Assembly (NCBI RefSeq): GCF_028206795.1
Contig: NZ_JAQLFJ010000010.1
Location: 1 to 64,000 of the forward strand
Direction: 5' to 3'
DNA length: 64,000 nucleotides
DNA from: Collinsella aerofaciens
GTDB lineage: Bacteria; Actinomycetota; Coriobacteriia; Coriobacteriales; Coriobacteriaceae
In this document: in pieces, positions 15,793 through 24,532 of the stretch
Layout: every line of letters starts with the position of its first letter
How positions within the stretch are numbered: the first letter of the stretch is position 1
The notes under the pieces: generated by a model
Told to the model about the DNA's origin: nothing
Seen by the model: the letters and a program-made list of their open reading frames with translations, nothing else
Database searches by the model: none
Position numbers and translations under genes: made by a program

Positions 15793-15859
15793 AGTTGCGG
15801 TGGAATAGTTCCTGCTTGGGCCTTCAGAGGCCTTAAACAGGAACTATTCCACCGCAACT
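15793..15859. repeat. Perfect 22-bp palindrome
   Basis: The arms 15793-15814 and 15838-15859 are perfect inverted copies beginning AGTTGCGGTGGAATAGTTCC. The 23-base centre holds a second small GGCCTT/AAGGCC pairing. It lies between the 3' end of the minus-strand MFS gene and the start of the minus-strand amylase gene. No T run follows either arm, so it is not a classic intrinsic terminator. Confidence 0.8.
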
Positions 15860-15874
15860 GATGAGGGAACATGA

Positions 15875-17071
15875 TTAGGCAACAGGCTTTGCGCGGCGTA
15901 TGGCCGGGAACATCACCGTAATGGCGAGGATAACGCCCACGACGGCAATCACCCCGCCCGCGAAGCCGATCCAGGCGATACCGGGGCCCGAAACCACGGC
16001 TCCGCCGATCGCGGTACCCGTGCCAATGCCCAGATTGAACAGGCCCGAGAAGATCGACATGGCGACGGCCGACGAATCTGCCGGCGTGTGCTTGATGAGC
16101 TCGGCTTGGAACGCCACGTTAAAGGCCGTGGCGCAGCAGCCCCACAGCGCGCAGACGGCAAGCACTGCCACGAGCGACGATGCGGCCGGGCCCATGAGCA
16201 GCAGGGCCACCGGCACGCCGGAGAGCGTGATCGCAAGGAACGGGAACCGGTGCCCATCGAACAGCCGGCCGAACAGCCAGCTTCCGAGCAGACCAGAGCA
16301 GCCGAACGCCGTCAGCGTCATAGTGATGGCGCTTGCGTCGACATGCGCGACCTGAGCCAGGAAAGGCTCGATATAGCTATAGCTCGCGTAATAGCCAGTT
16401 GCCATGAACACCGTGACCGCATAGAGCGCGATCAGTAACGGGTTCCTGAGCAGCTCGGGCAGTTGCTTGACGGTAAAGCGCTCGCCCGCCGGCATGGTTG
16501 GAAACACGGTCGCCTGGTAGACGACCGCGACAGCAGACAGTGCTCCGACCACGGCAAACGTCATACGCCAGCCCACGGCCAGGCCAATGGCGCGGCCGAG
16601 CGGCAGGCCAAAGATCTGTGCGATGGAAGAGCCCGTGGCGATCATGCTGATAGCGAGTGCCCCGTGGCGTGTGTCAACCAGGCGCGACGCCATAATCGAG
16701 GCGACCGACCAGAACACGGCATGTGCGCAAGCGACCACCAGGCGCGCGCAGACCAGGATGGGATAAGTCGGCGCCACAGCGGACAGAAACTGGCCGAGCG
16801 AGAACACGGCGAGCACGCCCAGCAGCATCCGCTTGAACTCGAAACGCGAAGCGAACACCATGAGCGGCAACGACAGCAGCATGACGCCCCAGGCATAGAC
16901 CGAGATCATGATGCCCGCCTGGGCCTCGGTGAGCGAGAACGACGCGGCGATATCAGTCAAAAGGCCGATGGGCATAAACTCCGACGTGTTGAACACGAAC
17001 GCACAGCAGGTGAGCCCGACGAGCGGGAGCCACTGCCTGAGCGTGATGCCGTCTTGCCTTGCCTGACTCAT
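15875..17071 (-). CDS. MFS transporter, sugar-efflux (SotB/YdeA) type
   Basis: A 398-residue, 12-helix major facilitator. The early motif FNTSEFMPIGLLTDIAASF is typical of the SotB/AraJ group of drug-proton antiporter-1 exporters, which in E. coli export arabinose, IPTG and some drugs. The substrate cannot be read from sequence. I use the ATG at 17071 (MSQARQDG) because GGAGA lies 10 bases upstream and the in-frame TTG at 17086 has no ribosome site. It is a single gene between the 22-bp palindrome and feoAB. Confidence 0.88.
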   Translation of the reverse strand: MSQARQDGITLRQWLPLVGLTCCAFVFNTSEFMPIGLLTDIAASFSLTEAQAGIMISVYAWGVMLLSLPLMVFASRFEFKRMLLGVLAVFSLGQFLSAVAPTYPILVCARLVVACAHAVFWSVASIMASRLVDTRHGALAISMIATGSSIAQIFGLPLGRAIGLAVGWRMTFAVVGALSAVAVVYQATVFPTMPAGERFTVKQLPELLRNPLLIALYAVTVFMATGYYASYSYIEPFLAQVAHVDASAITMTLTAFGCSGLLGSWLFGRLFDGHRFPFLAITLSGVPVALLLMGPAASSLVAVLAVCALWGCCATAFNVAFQAELIKHTPADSSAVAMSIFSGLFNLGIGTGTAIGGAVVSGPGIAWIGFAGGVIAVVGVILAITVMFPAIRRAKPVA

Positions 17072-17192
17072 ATATAACGTCTCCAATCATTTTGAGTGGA
17101 GGCGATTATATAGCAACGGCCCCGCATCCGTCAGCAACAGATGCAGGGCCGAAAACAATTCGATACACAGAGGTTGCGCCGTCAATACATAA

Positions 17193-19553
17193 CTAAGCCA
17201 ACCCCAGCAATATGCCCGCCGAATGCACGACAAACGCCACGATCCAGGCGACTGCCACCTGAAACGCGAACACGGCAACGGCGTAGCGCGCGCCCAGCTC
17301 GCTCTTGACGGCGCCGATGGCAGCCACGCAGGGCGGATACAGCAGCGTAAAGACCAGAAACACATAGGCAGTAAACGGCGAAAACATGGTCGACAGTGCC
17401 GCGGGCGAGGTCGCGCCCAAAAGCACCGTGAGCGTCGATATGACGCTCTCCTTGGCGATAAGTCCAGTGACGAGCGCCGTGGACGCACGCCAGTCGCCAA
17501 ACCCAAGCGGCGCCAGCGCCGGCGCGATGATGCTGCCGAGGCCCGCAAGCAGACTCTGCGACTGATCGGCGACCACATTAAAGCGGATATCGAACGTCTG
17601 CAGGAACCAAATGACCACCGTAGCGGCAAAGATGATGGTAAAGGCCTTGGTGATGAAGCCCTTGGCCTTATCCCATGCCAGCATCACCGTCGTCTTGACG
17701 CTCGGCAGGCGGTAGTTGGGGAGCTCCATGATAAACGGCACCGGGTCCCCCTTAAATGCCGTGCGGTTGAGCACCAAAGCCGCGATGCAACCGATCGCAA
17801 TGCCAATCAGATAGAGCGAGACCATGACGGGAACCGTCGCCTGTGGGAAAAACGCCCCGCACAGCAGACCGTAGACCGGCAACTTGGCCGAGCAGCTCAT
17901 GAACGGCGTGAGCATGACCGTCATCTTGCGGTCGTGCTCGGATGGGAGCGTACGGGTCGACATGATAGCCGGCACGGTGCAGCCAAAACCGACGAGCATG
18001 GGGACGAAGCTGCGGCCCGAAAGGCCAAAGCGACGCAGTACCTTATCCATGACAAAGGCCACGCGTGCCATGTATCCGGAGTCTTCCAGAATGGAAAGGA
18101 ACAAAAAGAGCACGACGATAATCGGCAGGAAGGTCAGCACGCTGCCCACGCCCGTAAGCACGCCGTCGACAGCCAGCGAGCGCACTACGTCGTTGGTGCC
18201 GAACGCCTTGAGGCCCGCATCGGCCGAGGCGATGATGGCAGCGATGCCGTCCTCCATGAGTCCCTGCAACGCCGCGCCGATCACGCCAAACGTCAGCCAA
18301 AAGACGAGGCCCATGATCACCAGAAACGCCGGAATGGCTGTGTAGCGACCCGTCAGGATGCGGTCGATCTTGACGGAGCGCACGTGCTCGCGGCTCTCGT
18401 GCGGCTTGACGACGCAACGCCCGCACACGTCGCCGATAAAGCTAAAGCGCATATCGGCCAGCGCGGACAGACGGTCGGTGCCGGCTTCGCCCTCCATCTG
18501 GGTAATGATGTGCTCGATAGCGTCGAGCTCATTGCGATCCAAGTGAAGCGCCTCGGTCACCAGCTCGTCGCCTTCAACCAGCTTGGTCGCCGCAAAACGC
18601 ACCGGAATGTGCGCCGTCACGGCATGGTCCTCGATCAGGTTGGCAATACCGTGGATGCAGCGATGCAGTGCACCGCCGTCCGAGCCATCGGGCGCACAGA
18701 AGTCCAGGCGACCGGGGCGCTCGCGGAACCGTGCCACGTGCAAGGCATGATCCACCAGCTCGCCGATACCCTCGTTGCGGGCAGCGCTAATGGGGACAAC
18801 AGGCACGCCCAACAGGCTCTCGAGCAGGTTGACGTCCACGGCGCCGCCGTTGGCCGTCACCTCGTCCATCATGTTGAGCGCGATGACCATGGGGCGGTCG
18901 AGCTCCATAAGCTGCAGCGTCAGGTACAGGTTGCGTTCGATATTAGTAGCGTCGATGATGTCGATGATGGCGTCGGGGTTTTCGTCCAGGATAAATTGGC
19001 GACTGACGATCTCTTCGCCCGTGTACGGAGACAGCGAATAGATGCCGGGCAGGTCGGTAACGCTTGCCTCGGGATGGTTACGGACGGTGCCGTCCTTGCG
19101 GTCGACCGTCACGCCGGGAAAGTTACCGACATGTTGGTTGGAGCCCGTAAGCTGGTTGAACAGCGTGGTCTTACCGCAGTTTTGGTTGCCGGCGAGGGCG
19201 AAATGCAGCGGCGCGCCCTCAGGCACGACCGTTTTTGCCGCACGGGGCGAATACGTCCCCTCGCCCAGGGCCGGATGCTCCGTCGTGCCGATTGCGGCGT
19301 TAGCGCGCGGACCCGTATCGGTGTCGTGAATACCCACGAGCTCGATGCGAGCGGCATCGTCCTTGCGCAGTGTCAACTCGTAGCCACGCAGGCGGATCTC
19401 GAGCGGATCGCCCATGGGGGCATACTTCATCATGGTGACTTCGGTGCCCGGCGTTAGACCCATGTCCAAAATATGCTGTCGGAGTGCCTGATCGTCCGAT
19501 GCCACCGATGCGACAACGGCGTCCTTTCCAATCTCGAGTGTATCGAGCTTCAC
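17193..19553 (-). CDS. feoB: Ferrous iron transporter, fused FeoA-FeoB
   Basis: This imports Fe(II) across the cytoplasmic membrane. Residues 1-75 form a FeoA SH3-like domain (MGLTPGTEVTMMKYAPMGDP). After a linker of about 40 residues comes the FeoB GTPase, with the P-loop GNQNCGKTT near residue 121, the G2 threonine in NFPGVTVD and DLPGIYSLSPY. The rest is a membrane domain with paired gate motifs around FLSILEDSGYMARVAF, GFGCTVPAIMSTRT and FMSCSAKLPVY. FeoA and FeoB are separate proteins in E. coli. The start is GTG with AAAGGA 8 bases upstream. A palindrome resembling an iron-regulator site lies just upstream (19577-19601). There is no feoC. Confidence 0.95.
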   Translation of the reverse strand: MKLDTLEIGKDAVVASVASDDQALRQHILDMGLTPGTEVTMMKYAPMGDPLEIRLRGYELTLRKDDAARIELVGIHDTDTGPRANAAIGTTEHPALGEGTYSPRAAKTVVPEGAPLHFALAGNQNCGKTTLFNQLTGSNQHVGNFPGVTVDRKDGTVRNHPEASVTDLPGIYSLSPYTGEEIVSRQFILDENPDAIIDIIDATNIERNLYLTLQLMELDRPMVIALNMMDEVTANGGAVDVNLLESLLGVPVVPISAARNEGIGELVDHALHVARFRERPGRLDFCAPDGSDGGALHRCIHGIANLIEDHAVTAHIPVRFAATKLVEGDELVTEALHLDRNELDAIEHIITQMEGEAGTDRLSALADMRFSFIGDVCGRCVVKPHESREHVRSVKIDRILTGRYTAIPAFLVIMGLVFWLTFGVIGAALQGLMEDGIAAIIASADAGLKAFGTNDVVRSLAVDGVLTGVGSVLTFLPIIVVLFLFLSILEDSGYMARVAFVMDKVLRRFGLSGRSFVPMLVGFGCTVPAIMSTRTLPSEHDRKMTVMLTPFMSCSAKLPVYGLLCGAFFPQATVPVMVSLYLIGIAIGCIAALVLNRTAFKGDPVPFIMELPNYRLPSVKTTVMLAWDKAKGFITKAFTIIFAATVVIWFLQTFDIRFNVVADQSQSLLAGLGSIIAPALAPLGFGDWRASTALVTGLIAKESVISTLTVLLGATSPAALSTMFSPFTAYVFLVFTLLYPPCVAAIGAVKSELGARYAVAVFAFQVAVAWIVAFVVHSAGILLGLA

Positions 19554-19576
19554 GCGTTCATCCTTTCGTTAGACGC

Positions 19577-19601
19577 GGTTAACCGTTTACCGGGGCTAAC
19601 C
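19577..19601. promoter_or_regulatory. Candidate feoAB operator
   Basis: GGTTAACC (19577-19584) and GGCTAACC (19594-19601) form an imperfect dyad reading GGTTAGCC...GGTTAACC on the coding strand, about 25-50 bases before the feoAB start. The half-sites resemble the TTAGG/CCTAA character of DtxR/IdeR boxes, but the spacing is not canonical. A minus-strand TATAAT (19635-19640) just upstream could be the -10 element. Confidence 0.35.
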
Positions 19602-19674
19602 AACTCGTAACGACAAATGATAGCGCTCTGAACTATTATATAAAGTCAAATACCGATGTTTACCTGCGCAAACT

Positions 19675-19995
19675 TTATGCGGTGCGCCCCGAAAGCTCTT
19701 TGCGCATACCGCTCAGCGAGATCGAAATGGAACCCGACCGCGCGGTAGCAGTGAGTCGATCACCCTCAACCGACCCCGTGCATGTAAAGGGCGCCTTGCC
19801 CATCAAGACGTGGGAGATAGTGCCCGAGAGCTCAAAGAAATCGCACTCAGCGCGGGCACCCGAGAGAGCGATATTGAGACCCCTGACGTTTAGTACTGCC
19901 CTGAGCGCGCCGTTCACCCCATGTGAAAACGTCACCTCGCCGCGCTTGCTCCCCACCGGCGTCTGGGCCAAAACTACATACGTACCCTCAAGCAT
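19675..19995 (-). CDS. Small conserved-looking hypothetical protein
   Basis: A 106-residue protein of unknown function. I start at the ATG at 19995 (MLEGTYVVLAQTP), which has GAGGAGG about 5 bases upstream. The frame extends to 20031 without a ribosome site. The protein is mostly alternating beta-type sequence (TYVVLAQTPVGSKRGEVTF, ALRAVLNVRGLNIAL, ISHVLMGKAPFTCTG), suggesting a small beta barrel or sandwich, with no cysteine pair, signal peptide or helix. It lies between feoAB and the esterase gene on the same strand. A link to iron is possible only by position. Confidence 0.65.
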   Translation of the reverse strand: MLEGTYVVLAQTPVGSKRGEVTFSHGVNGALRAVLNVRGLNIALSGARAECDFFELSGTISHVLMGKAPFTCTGSVEGDRLTATARSGSISISLSGMRKELSGRTA

Positions 19996-20042
19996 GGCTC
20001 CTCCTCTAAGCAGACTTTTTGAAACGGGCAAGTAGTCTACTT

Positions 20043-20942
20043 TTACATATGGCGTTCCAGGAAGCGGAAGGCCAGGCGGATCCAGGGACGGACGGAAACC
20101 TGCTTGTCCTCGTTGTCGACCGCGGTATTGGCGTTGCCGAGCGAAAGGCCGTGGCCACCCTGGTCAAAGACGTGCATCTCGCATGCAACACCCTCCTCGG
20201 CCATGCGCTGCGCAAACGGGTAGACCTGCGCGACCGGCGCCGTCTTGTCGTCCGAAACGCCCCACACAAAGGTCGGGGGCATCTGGCGCGAAACGTGCGT
20301 GGTAGGGCAAATGTCGGCCAGGTGCTCATCGGTCGCCTCGCCGCCCGTCACCATCGACAGATAGTCGTTGAGCAAATCGCGCCCTGTCTTGCCACCCGTC
20401 TTGGGCACGCGCAGGTCGATGCGCGGGTCACGCGTCTGCATATCGCGCACATAGGCAAGGTCGAGCAACGGATAGCCCAGCACCACGGCGTCGGGACGAA
20501 TATCCTCCGGACGAGCCCCGGCAAGGCCCGCGAAAGGTCCGGTCTTCCACTGCGTTGCCAACGAGGCGCAGATCATGCCGCCCGCCGAGAAACCCACGAT
20601 GCACACGCGCTTGGGATCGACATGCCACTCGTCGGCGTTGGCGCGCACGGTAGCGACCATCTTGGCGAGGTCCGCCTGCGGGTGCGGAAAGCTCACGTCG
20701 CCCGTGGCGCTCGTCACATAGTTGAGCACAAAGGCCTGGTAGCCGCGGTCCAAAAACGCAAACGCCACCGGGTCCTGCTCGTGCGGAGCGATATGCGTAA
20801 ACCCGCCTCCGCCGCAGATGATCACCGCGGGGCGGCGGCCATTGGGCTTGTCGGGCAGCGGCTCGGCACCCAGATACGTAAACGTCGCCGGATAATCCTC
20901 GGTCGGCTCCTCGCCCCACAGCGCATGGTTCTCAATAATCAT
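20043..20942 (-). CDS. Alpha/beta hydrolase (esterase/acetyl-esterase type)
   Basis: A 299-residue serine hydrolase. The oxyanion-hole segment VIICGGGGFTHI resembles the HGGG motif of carbohydrate esterases. The nucleophile elbow is GFSAGG, and the likely catalytic His is in DQGGHGLSLG near the C-terminus. An Asp near WGVSDDKTAPV is the plausible third residue. There is no signal peptide, so it acts inside the cell, as do many endo-acting acetyl esterases that deacetylate imported oligosaccharides. I use the ATG at 20942 with GGAGGGAG upstream; the frame is open far beyond this only because it is antisense to the next gene. Confidence 0.88.
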   Translation of the reverse strand: MIIENHALWGEEPTEDYPATFTYLGAEPLPDKPNGRRPAVIICGGGGFTHIAPHEQDPVAFAFLDRGYQAFVLNYVTSATGDVSFPHPQADLAKMVATVRANADEWHVDPKRVCIVGFSAGGMICASLATQWKTGPFAGLAGARPEDIRPDAVVLGYPLLDLAYVRDMQTRDPRIDLRVPKTGGKTGRDLLNDYLSMVTGGEATDEHLADICPTTHVSRQMPPTFVWGVSDDKTAPVAQVYPFAQRMAEEGVACEMHVFDQGGHGLSLGNANTAVDNEDKQVSVRPWIRLAFRFLERHM

Positions 20943-21068
20943 AGGTGCTCCCTCCGTGCGATTCGTGCGCACTCGTTTTTCGCACCTTAGCGTACCCCAC
21001 TTGAGCCCGCGGCGCAGAAACACCCCCGCAATAAGTTGGCCTTCAACTGATATATCACAAAATCGCTG

Positions 21069-21097
21069 TTCAGAGGTATCGTTGGACAGCGTAAAAT
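21069..21097 (+). promoter_or_regulatory. Possible promoter of the EIIA gene
   Basis: TTCAGA (21069-21074), a 17-base spacer and TAAAAT (21092-21097) lie about 92 bases before the ATG. The -35 match is weak. Confidence 0.35.
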
Positions 21098-21116
21098 AGG
21101 AGCGCTGACCGTGCTG

Positions 21117-21139
21117 GGAAACACGTACGAAACGTTTCC
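21117..21139. promoter_or_regulatory. GGAAAC/GTTTCC palindrome upstream of EIIA
   Basis: GGAAAC (21117-21122) and GTTTCC (21134-21139) form a dyad centred about 61 bases before the EIIA start and just downstream of the candidate promoter. This is a suitable place for a repressor operator; the regulator is unknown. Confidence 0.35.
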
Positions 21140-21188
21140 GGCAAACCACACGCGTGCAACATGCGCGCCTGATACGTTGGAGGCATCT

Positions 21189-21752
21189 ATGGGTCTGCTC
21201 GATTCGCTCAAGTCCACGTTCACTTCGTCGGGCGAGGCGTCCGTTCCGCCCGCAGCAAGCTTCGCCACCCGCGAAGGCGTCATCTACGCTCCTGTCAACG
21301 GCGTGCTCGTCAATCTGAGTGAGGTTCCCGACGAGACCATCGCCTCGGGCATGCTCGGCCAGGGCTACGGGATCGAGCCCATTACCGGCACCATTTACGC
21401 CCCCGCTAACGGCCGTATCGGCGCCACCACCGTCACCAACCACTCCATCGGCATAATCACCGAAGACGGTCTTCGCGTGTTCATCCATGTTGGCCTGGGC
21501 ACCGTGGAAATGAACGGCAAGGGTTTTGCCCGCTTTGTCGAGATGGGCGACACGGTCAAGGCCGGCCAGCCGCTCATCAGCTTCGACCGCGACGCTATCA
21601 AGGCCGCCGGTCACGAGGACATCGTGACCGTCATCATCTCTGAGCTCGACCGCCTCAAGAGCATCGACCACGTCGGCGAGTCTGGCACGCTTATCGGCGG
21701 CAATCCGCTCGTCAAGCTTGGCGATCCGCTGCTGGTTGCCAAGACCAAGTAG
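21189..21752 (+). CDS. crr: PTS glucose-family EIIA protein
   Basis: A free-standing 187-residue EIIA of the glucose family, which passes phosphate from HPr to EIIB domains and in many bacteria also regulates transport. The phosphorylated histidine is His100 in [16 protein letters not shown]; the partner His85 lies in TNHSIGII. The 15-residue spacing matches the family. The N-terminal lid [19 protein letters not shown] is typical. The start ATG has GGAGG upstream; the frame is open to 21111 without a site. No other PTS gene is adjacent. It could phosphorylate the EIIBC at 40547, which lacks its own EIIA domain; that link is inference. Confidence 0.92.
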   Translation: MGLLDSLKSTFTSSGEASVPPAASFATREGVIYAPVNGVLVNLSEVPDETIASGMLGQGYGIEPITGTIYAPANGRIGATTVTNHSIGIITEDGLRVFIHVGLGTVEMNGKGFARFVEMGDTVKAGQPLISFDRDAIKAAGHEDIVTVIISELDRLKSIDHVGESGTLIGGNPLVKLGDPLLVAKTK

Positions 21753-21791
21753 CCAGGCCCCGCGCCACACAGCCAAAAGGCGCCTCGTCAA

Positions 21792-21828
21792 GCGCCCGCG
21801 ACCATTTGGCCGCGGGCGCTTTTCGTTT
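21792..21828 (+). terminator. EIIA gene terminator
   Basis: GCGCCCGCG and CGCGGGCGC arms are followed by TTTTCGTTT, 40 bases after the stop. Confidence 0.85.
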
Positions 21829-21933
21829 GAAAAACCATCCCGCCAATGCCTTATCTGTATAGCCCAAATGAGCCGAGCTGCTAGAATATCGAACTGTATG
21901 GATAACTATCATTCAACCGTTATGGGAGGATAC

Positions 21934-23337
21934 GTGAACCGCACCAAAATCGCGCAGCTCTATGCCGATGCCGAGTCGCTCGGCGGCCAGACCGTCACCG
22001 TCGCCGGCTGGGTCAAGTCCGTCCGCGACATGAAGAACTTTGGCTTTGTCACGCTCAACGACGGCAGCTGCTTCCGCGACCTGCAAGTCGTCATGAACCG
22101 CGAGGCACTCGACAACTACGACGAGATCGCCCATCAAAACGTCTCGGCCGCACTCATTTGCACCGGCACCGTCAAGCTGACCCCCGATGCGCCCCAACCT
22201 TTCGAGCTTTCTGCCACCTCCATCGAGGTCGAGGGCGTCAGCGCCCCGGATTACCCGCTGCAGAAGAAGCGCGCAACCGTCGAGTTTCTGCGCACCCAGC
22301 AGCACCTGCGCCCGCGCACTAACCTGTTCCGCGCCGTGTTCCGCATCCGCTCTGTCGCGGCTGCCGCCATCCACCGCTTCTTCCAGGAGCAAGGCTTTGT
22401 CTACGTCAACACCCCCATCATCACCACGAGTGACTGCGAGGGTGCCGGCGAGATGTTCCGCGTGACCACGCTTGACCCCAAAAACCCGCCCCTCACCGAG
22501 TCCGGCGAGGTCGACTGGAGCCAGGACTTCTTTGGCAAGCACGCGAGCCTTACCGTGTCCGGCCAGCTCAATGCCGAGAACTTTGCCATGGCCTTTGGCG
22601 ACGTGTACACCTTTGGCCCCACCTTCCGCGCCGAAAACTCCAACACCACGCGCCACGCCGCCGAGTTTTGGATGATCGAGCCCGAGATGGCCTTTGCTGA
22701 CCTGAACGACTACATGGATAACGCCGAGGCCATGCTCAAGTACGTCCTTAAGGACGTTATGGCCACCTGCCCCGACGAGCTCAATATGCTCAACAAGTTT
22801 GTGGACAAGGGCCTGATCGAGCGCCTGGACCATGTGGCAAACTCCGACTTTGCCCGCGTTACCTACACCGAGGCTGTCGAAATCCTGGAGCAGGCAGTCG
22901 CTGCTGGCCACCAGTTTGATTACCCCGTCAGCTGGGGCATCGACCTGCAGACCGAGCACGAGCGTTTCCTGACCGAGGAGCACTTTAAGCGACCGACCTT
23001 CGTAACCGACTACCCGGCCGAGATCAAGGCGTTCTACATGCGCATGAACGAGGACGGCAAGACCGTCGCCGCCGCCGACTGCCTGGTTCCCGGTATCGGC
23101 GAGATTATCGGCGGCTCCCAGCGCGAGGAGCGCCTGGATCTGCTCGAGGCCCGCATCAAGGACCTGGGCATGAATCCCGAGCAGTACAAGTACTACCTTG
23201 ACCTGCGCCGCTACGGTTCCTGCAAGCACGCCGGCTACGGCTTGGGCTTCGAGCGCTTGGTGATGTACCTCACCGGCGTGGGCAACATCCGCGACGTCCT
23301 GCCGCACCCGCGCACCGTGGGCAACGCCGACTTCTAA
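21934..23337 (+). CDS. asnS: Asparaginyl-tRNA synthetase
   Basis: A class II aminoacyl-tRNA synthetase of 467 residues that charges tRNA-Asn. An N-terminal OB-fold anticodon domain ([19 protein letters not shown]) is followed by a catalytic domain. Motif 2 is around [22 protein letters not shown] and the motif 3 arginine is in [28 protein letters not shown] matches AsnRS rather than AspRS. I choose the GTG at 21934 (NRTKIAQLY), giving the usual length; GGGAGG lies close upstream. In-frame ATGs at 21898 and 21922 lack ribosome sites. It is followed by its own terminator. Confidence 0.95.
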   Translation: MNRTKIAQLYADAESLGGQTVTVAGWVKSVRDMKNFGFVTLNDGSCFRDLQVVMNREALDNYDEIAHQNVSAALICTGTVKLTPDAPQPFELSATSIEVEGVSAPDYPLQKKRATVEFLRTQQHLRPRTNLFRAVFRIRSVAAAAIHRFFQEQGFVYVNTPIITTSDCEGAGEMFRVTTLDPKNPPLTESGEVDWSQDFFGKHASLTVSGQLNAENFAMAFGDVYTFGPTFRAENSNTTRHAAEFWMIEPEMAFADLNDYMDNAEAMLKYVLKDVMATCPDELNMLNKFVDKGLIERLDHVANSDFARVTYTEAVEILEQAVAAGHQFDYPVSWGIDLQTEHERFLTEEHFKRPTFVTDYPAEIKAFYMRMNEDGKTVAAADCLVPGIGEIIGGSQREERLDLLEARIKDLGMNPEQYKYYLDLRRYGSCKHAGYGLGFERLVMYLTGVGNIRDVLPHPRTVGNADF

Positions 23338-23378
23338 TCGCCACAGCGCCACCGAACGCGTTCCAGCGCATCACGCCA

Positions 23379-23410
23379 GCGCCTCTCGGCAAGCCGAGGG
23401 GCGCTTTTTT
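23379..23410 (+). terminator. asnS terminator
   Basis: GCGCCTCTCGG pairs with CCGAGGGGCGC and is followed by TTTTTT, about 40 bases after asnS. Confidence 0.9.
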
Positions 23411-23586
23411 CAACAGTATCCGTCAAGCTTTTGGCAAGATTTTGGTCAGTTGAGCAGGGCTGTTGAAAACTCGACCCGCCGCTTGCCGACGACTACCGAC
23501 CGCCCGGAGTGTCCTGCACCCCTGGGAAAGCCCCGCGCCCTAGGCTCCATACCGTCGCCACCCAAAACGGAAAGGACGTGGACGCC

Positions 23587-24372
23587 ATGACCGAAACCGC
23601 TGTTGAAACTTACGAGACCACGACGAGAGGCGCCGCCTCGATGGCAGCCTATCGCGCCGTTCGCATCCTGCAACTATTAAGCGAAAACACCGGCGAGGAC
23701 AAGGCCATGCTTTCCGATGAGTTGATCCGGCGCCTCGCCCATCCCGACGACCCCGCCCGCATGCCCATCTCGGCGGCGCGGCGCAGCATCTACACCGCCA
23801 TCTCCGCACTTCGCCATGCCGGATACGAAATTGAATACAAGCGCGGCGTGGGGTATCGGCTCTTGACCCGTCCGCTCACCGACGAAGAGATCATCCGGCT
23901 CCACGGCATGGTCATGCGCAACCGCTCTACGCCCATCGCCATTCGAAAAAGCATGGCGCAGCACCTGGTCGCCATGGCGAGTGCCGACGTTCGCGGCTAC
24001 CTCGATGCACCCGAGCCTGCTCCAAGCGCAGGCGACAAATCCACCAAGGCCATACGCACGCCCGTCAAGCGCATTGATGCCTGCGAGCTCATCGAGCAGG
24101 CCATCGACCACGGAACCACGGTGAGTTTTGATATTTCGAGTGTCACGGCACGCGGAGAGGTCGAAGTGGCGCGGATGACACTCCGGCCCTTTGCCATCAA
24201 GCAACGAGACGGCATCTCGTATTTGCTGGGAACGGTCTATGACGCGCGAGGCGCCGACGACACGCTGCGTACCGTTGAGATCGGCCGCATGAGAAACGTC
24301 ACCACACGTCTCCTTGACGGCAAGAAGCTCTTCGCCGTCCTGGACGAGGACGATGCCTCCTCCGCCGCATAA
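23587..24372 (+). CDS. WYL-domain transcriptional regulator
   Basis: A 261-residue DNA-binding protein. Residues about 20-95 form a winged helix (AAYRAVRILQLLSEN, SIYTAISALRHAGYEIEYKRGVGYRLL). The C-terminal half contains the WYL-like core MTLRPFAIKQRDGISYLLGTVYD, with the last part EIGRMRNVT; the eponymous W-Y-L is degenerate. WYL regulators usually bind small molecules or nucleic acid. The start ATG is preceded by AAAGGA at 11 bases. It precedes the ABC importer genes on the same strand by 160 bases, but a separate promoter lies between them, so regulation of that importer is a guess. Confidence 0.75.
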   Translation: MTETAVETYETTTRGAASMAAYRAVRILQLLSENTGEDKAMLSDELIRRLAHPDDPARMPISAARRSIYTAISALRHAGYEIEYKRGVGYRLLTRPLTDEEIIRLHGMVMRNRSTPIAIRKSMAQHLVAMASADVRGYLDAPEPAPSAGDKSTKAIRTPVKRIDACELIEQAIDHGTTVSFDISSVTARGEVEVARMTLRPFAIKQRDGISYLLGTVYDARGADDTLRTVEIGRMRNVTTRLLDGKKLFAVLDEDDASSAA

Positions 24373-24441
24373 GACCCTCCGCCGCCCATTCGACTACCCG
24401 TACCGCCCATCCGATTCTGTATTAAAAAACCCGCCAGGCTG

Positions 24442-24469
24442 TTGTAAAAATGGACATCAGCGCTACTAT
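24442..24469 (+). promoter_or_regulatory. Promoter of the ABC importer operon
   Basis: TTGTAA (24442-24447), a 16-base spacer and TACTAT (24464-24469) lie about 64 bases before the binding-protein ATG. A small hairpin GCACT...AGTGC follows in the leader. Confidence 0.45.
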
Positions 24470-24532
24470 AGTTCCACTTGCACTTTGTCCCAGTGCAGTG
24501 TTTCCAGCCATTTTTATACTGGGGGTAATGAT

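Noticed and set aside
20943..21791. N-terminal extension of the esterase frame to 21791
   Set aside because: It runs antisense through the EIIA gene. The ATG at 20942 has a strong ribosome site and gives a normal-length hydrolase.
21913..23352. A 479-codon frame antisense to asnS
   Set aside because: Mirror frame of a strongly conserved gene, Val/Gly/Leu-rich, with no recognisable motif.
24373..24532. Tryptophan T-box before the TrpX-like importer
   Set aside because: The 160-base gap is too short for a T-box, no specifier loop or T-box consensus is visible, and an ordinary promoter is present.
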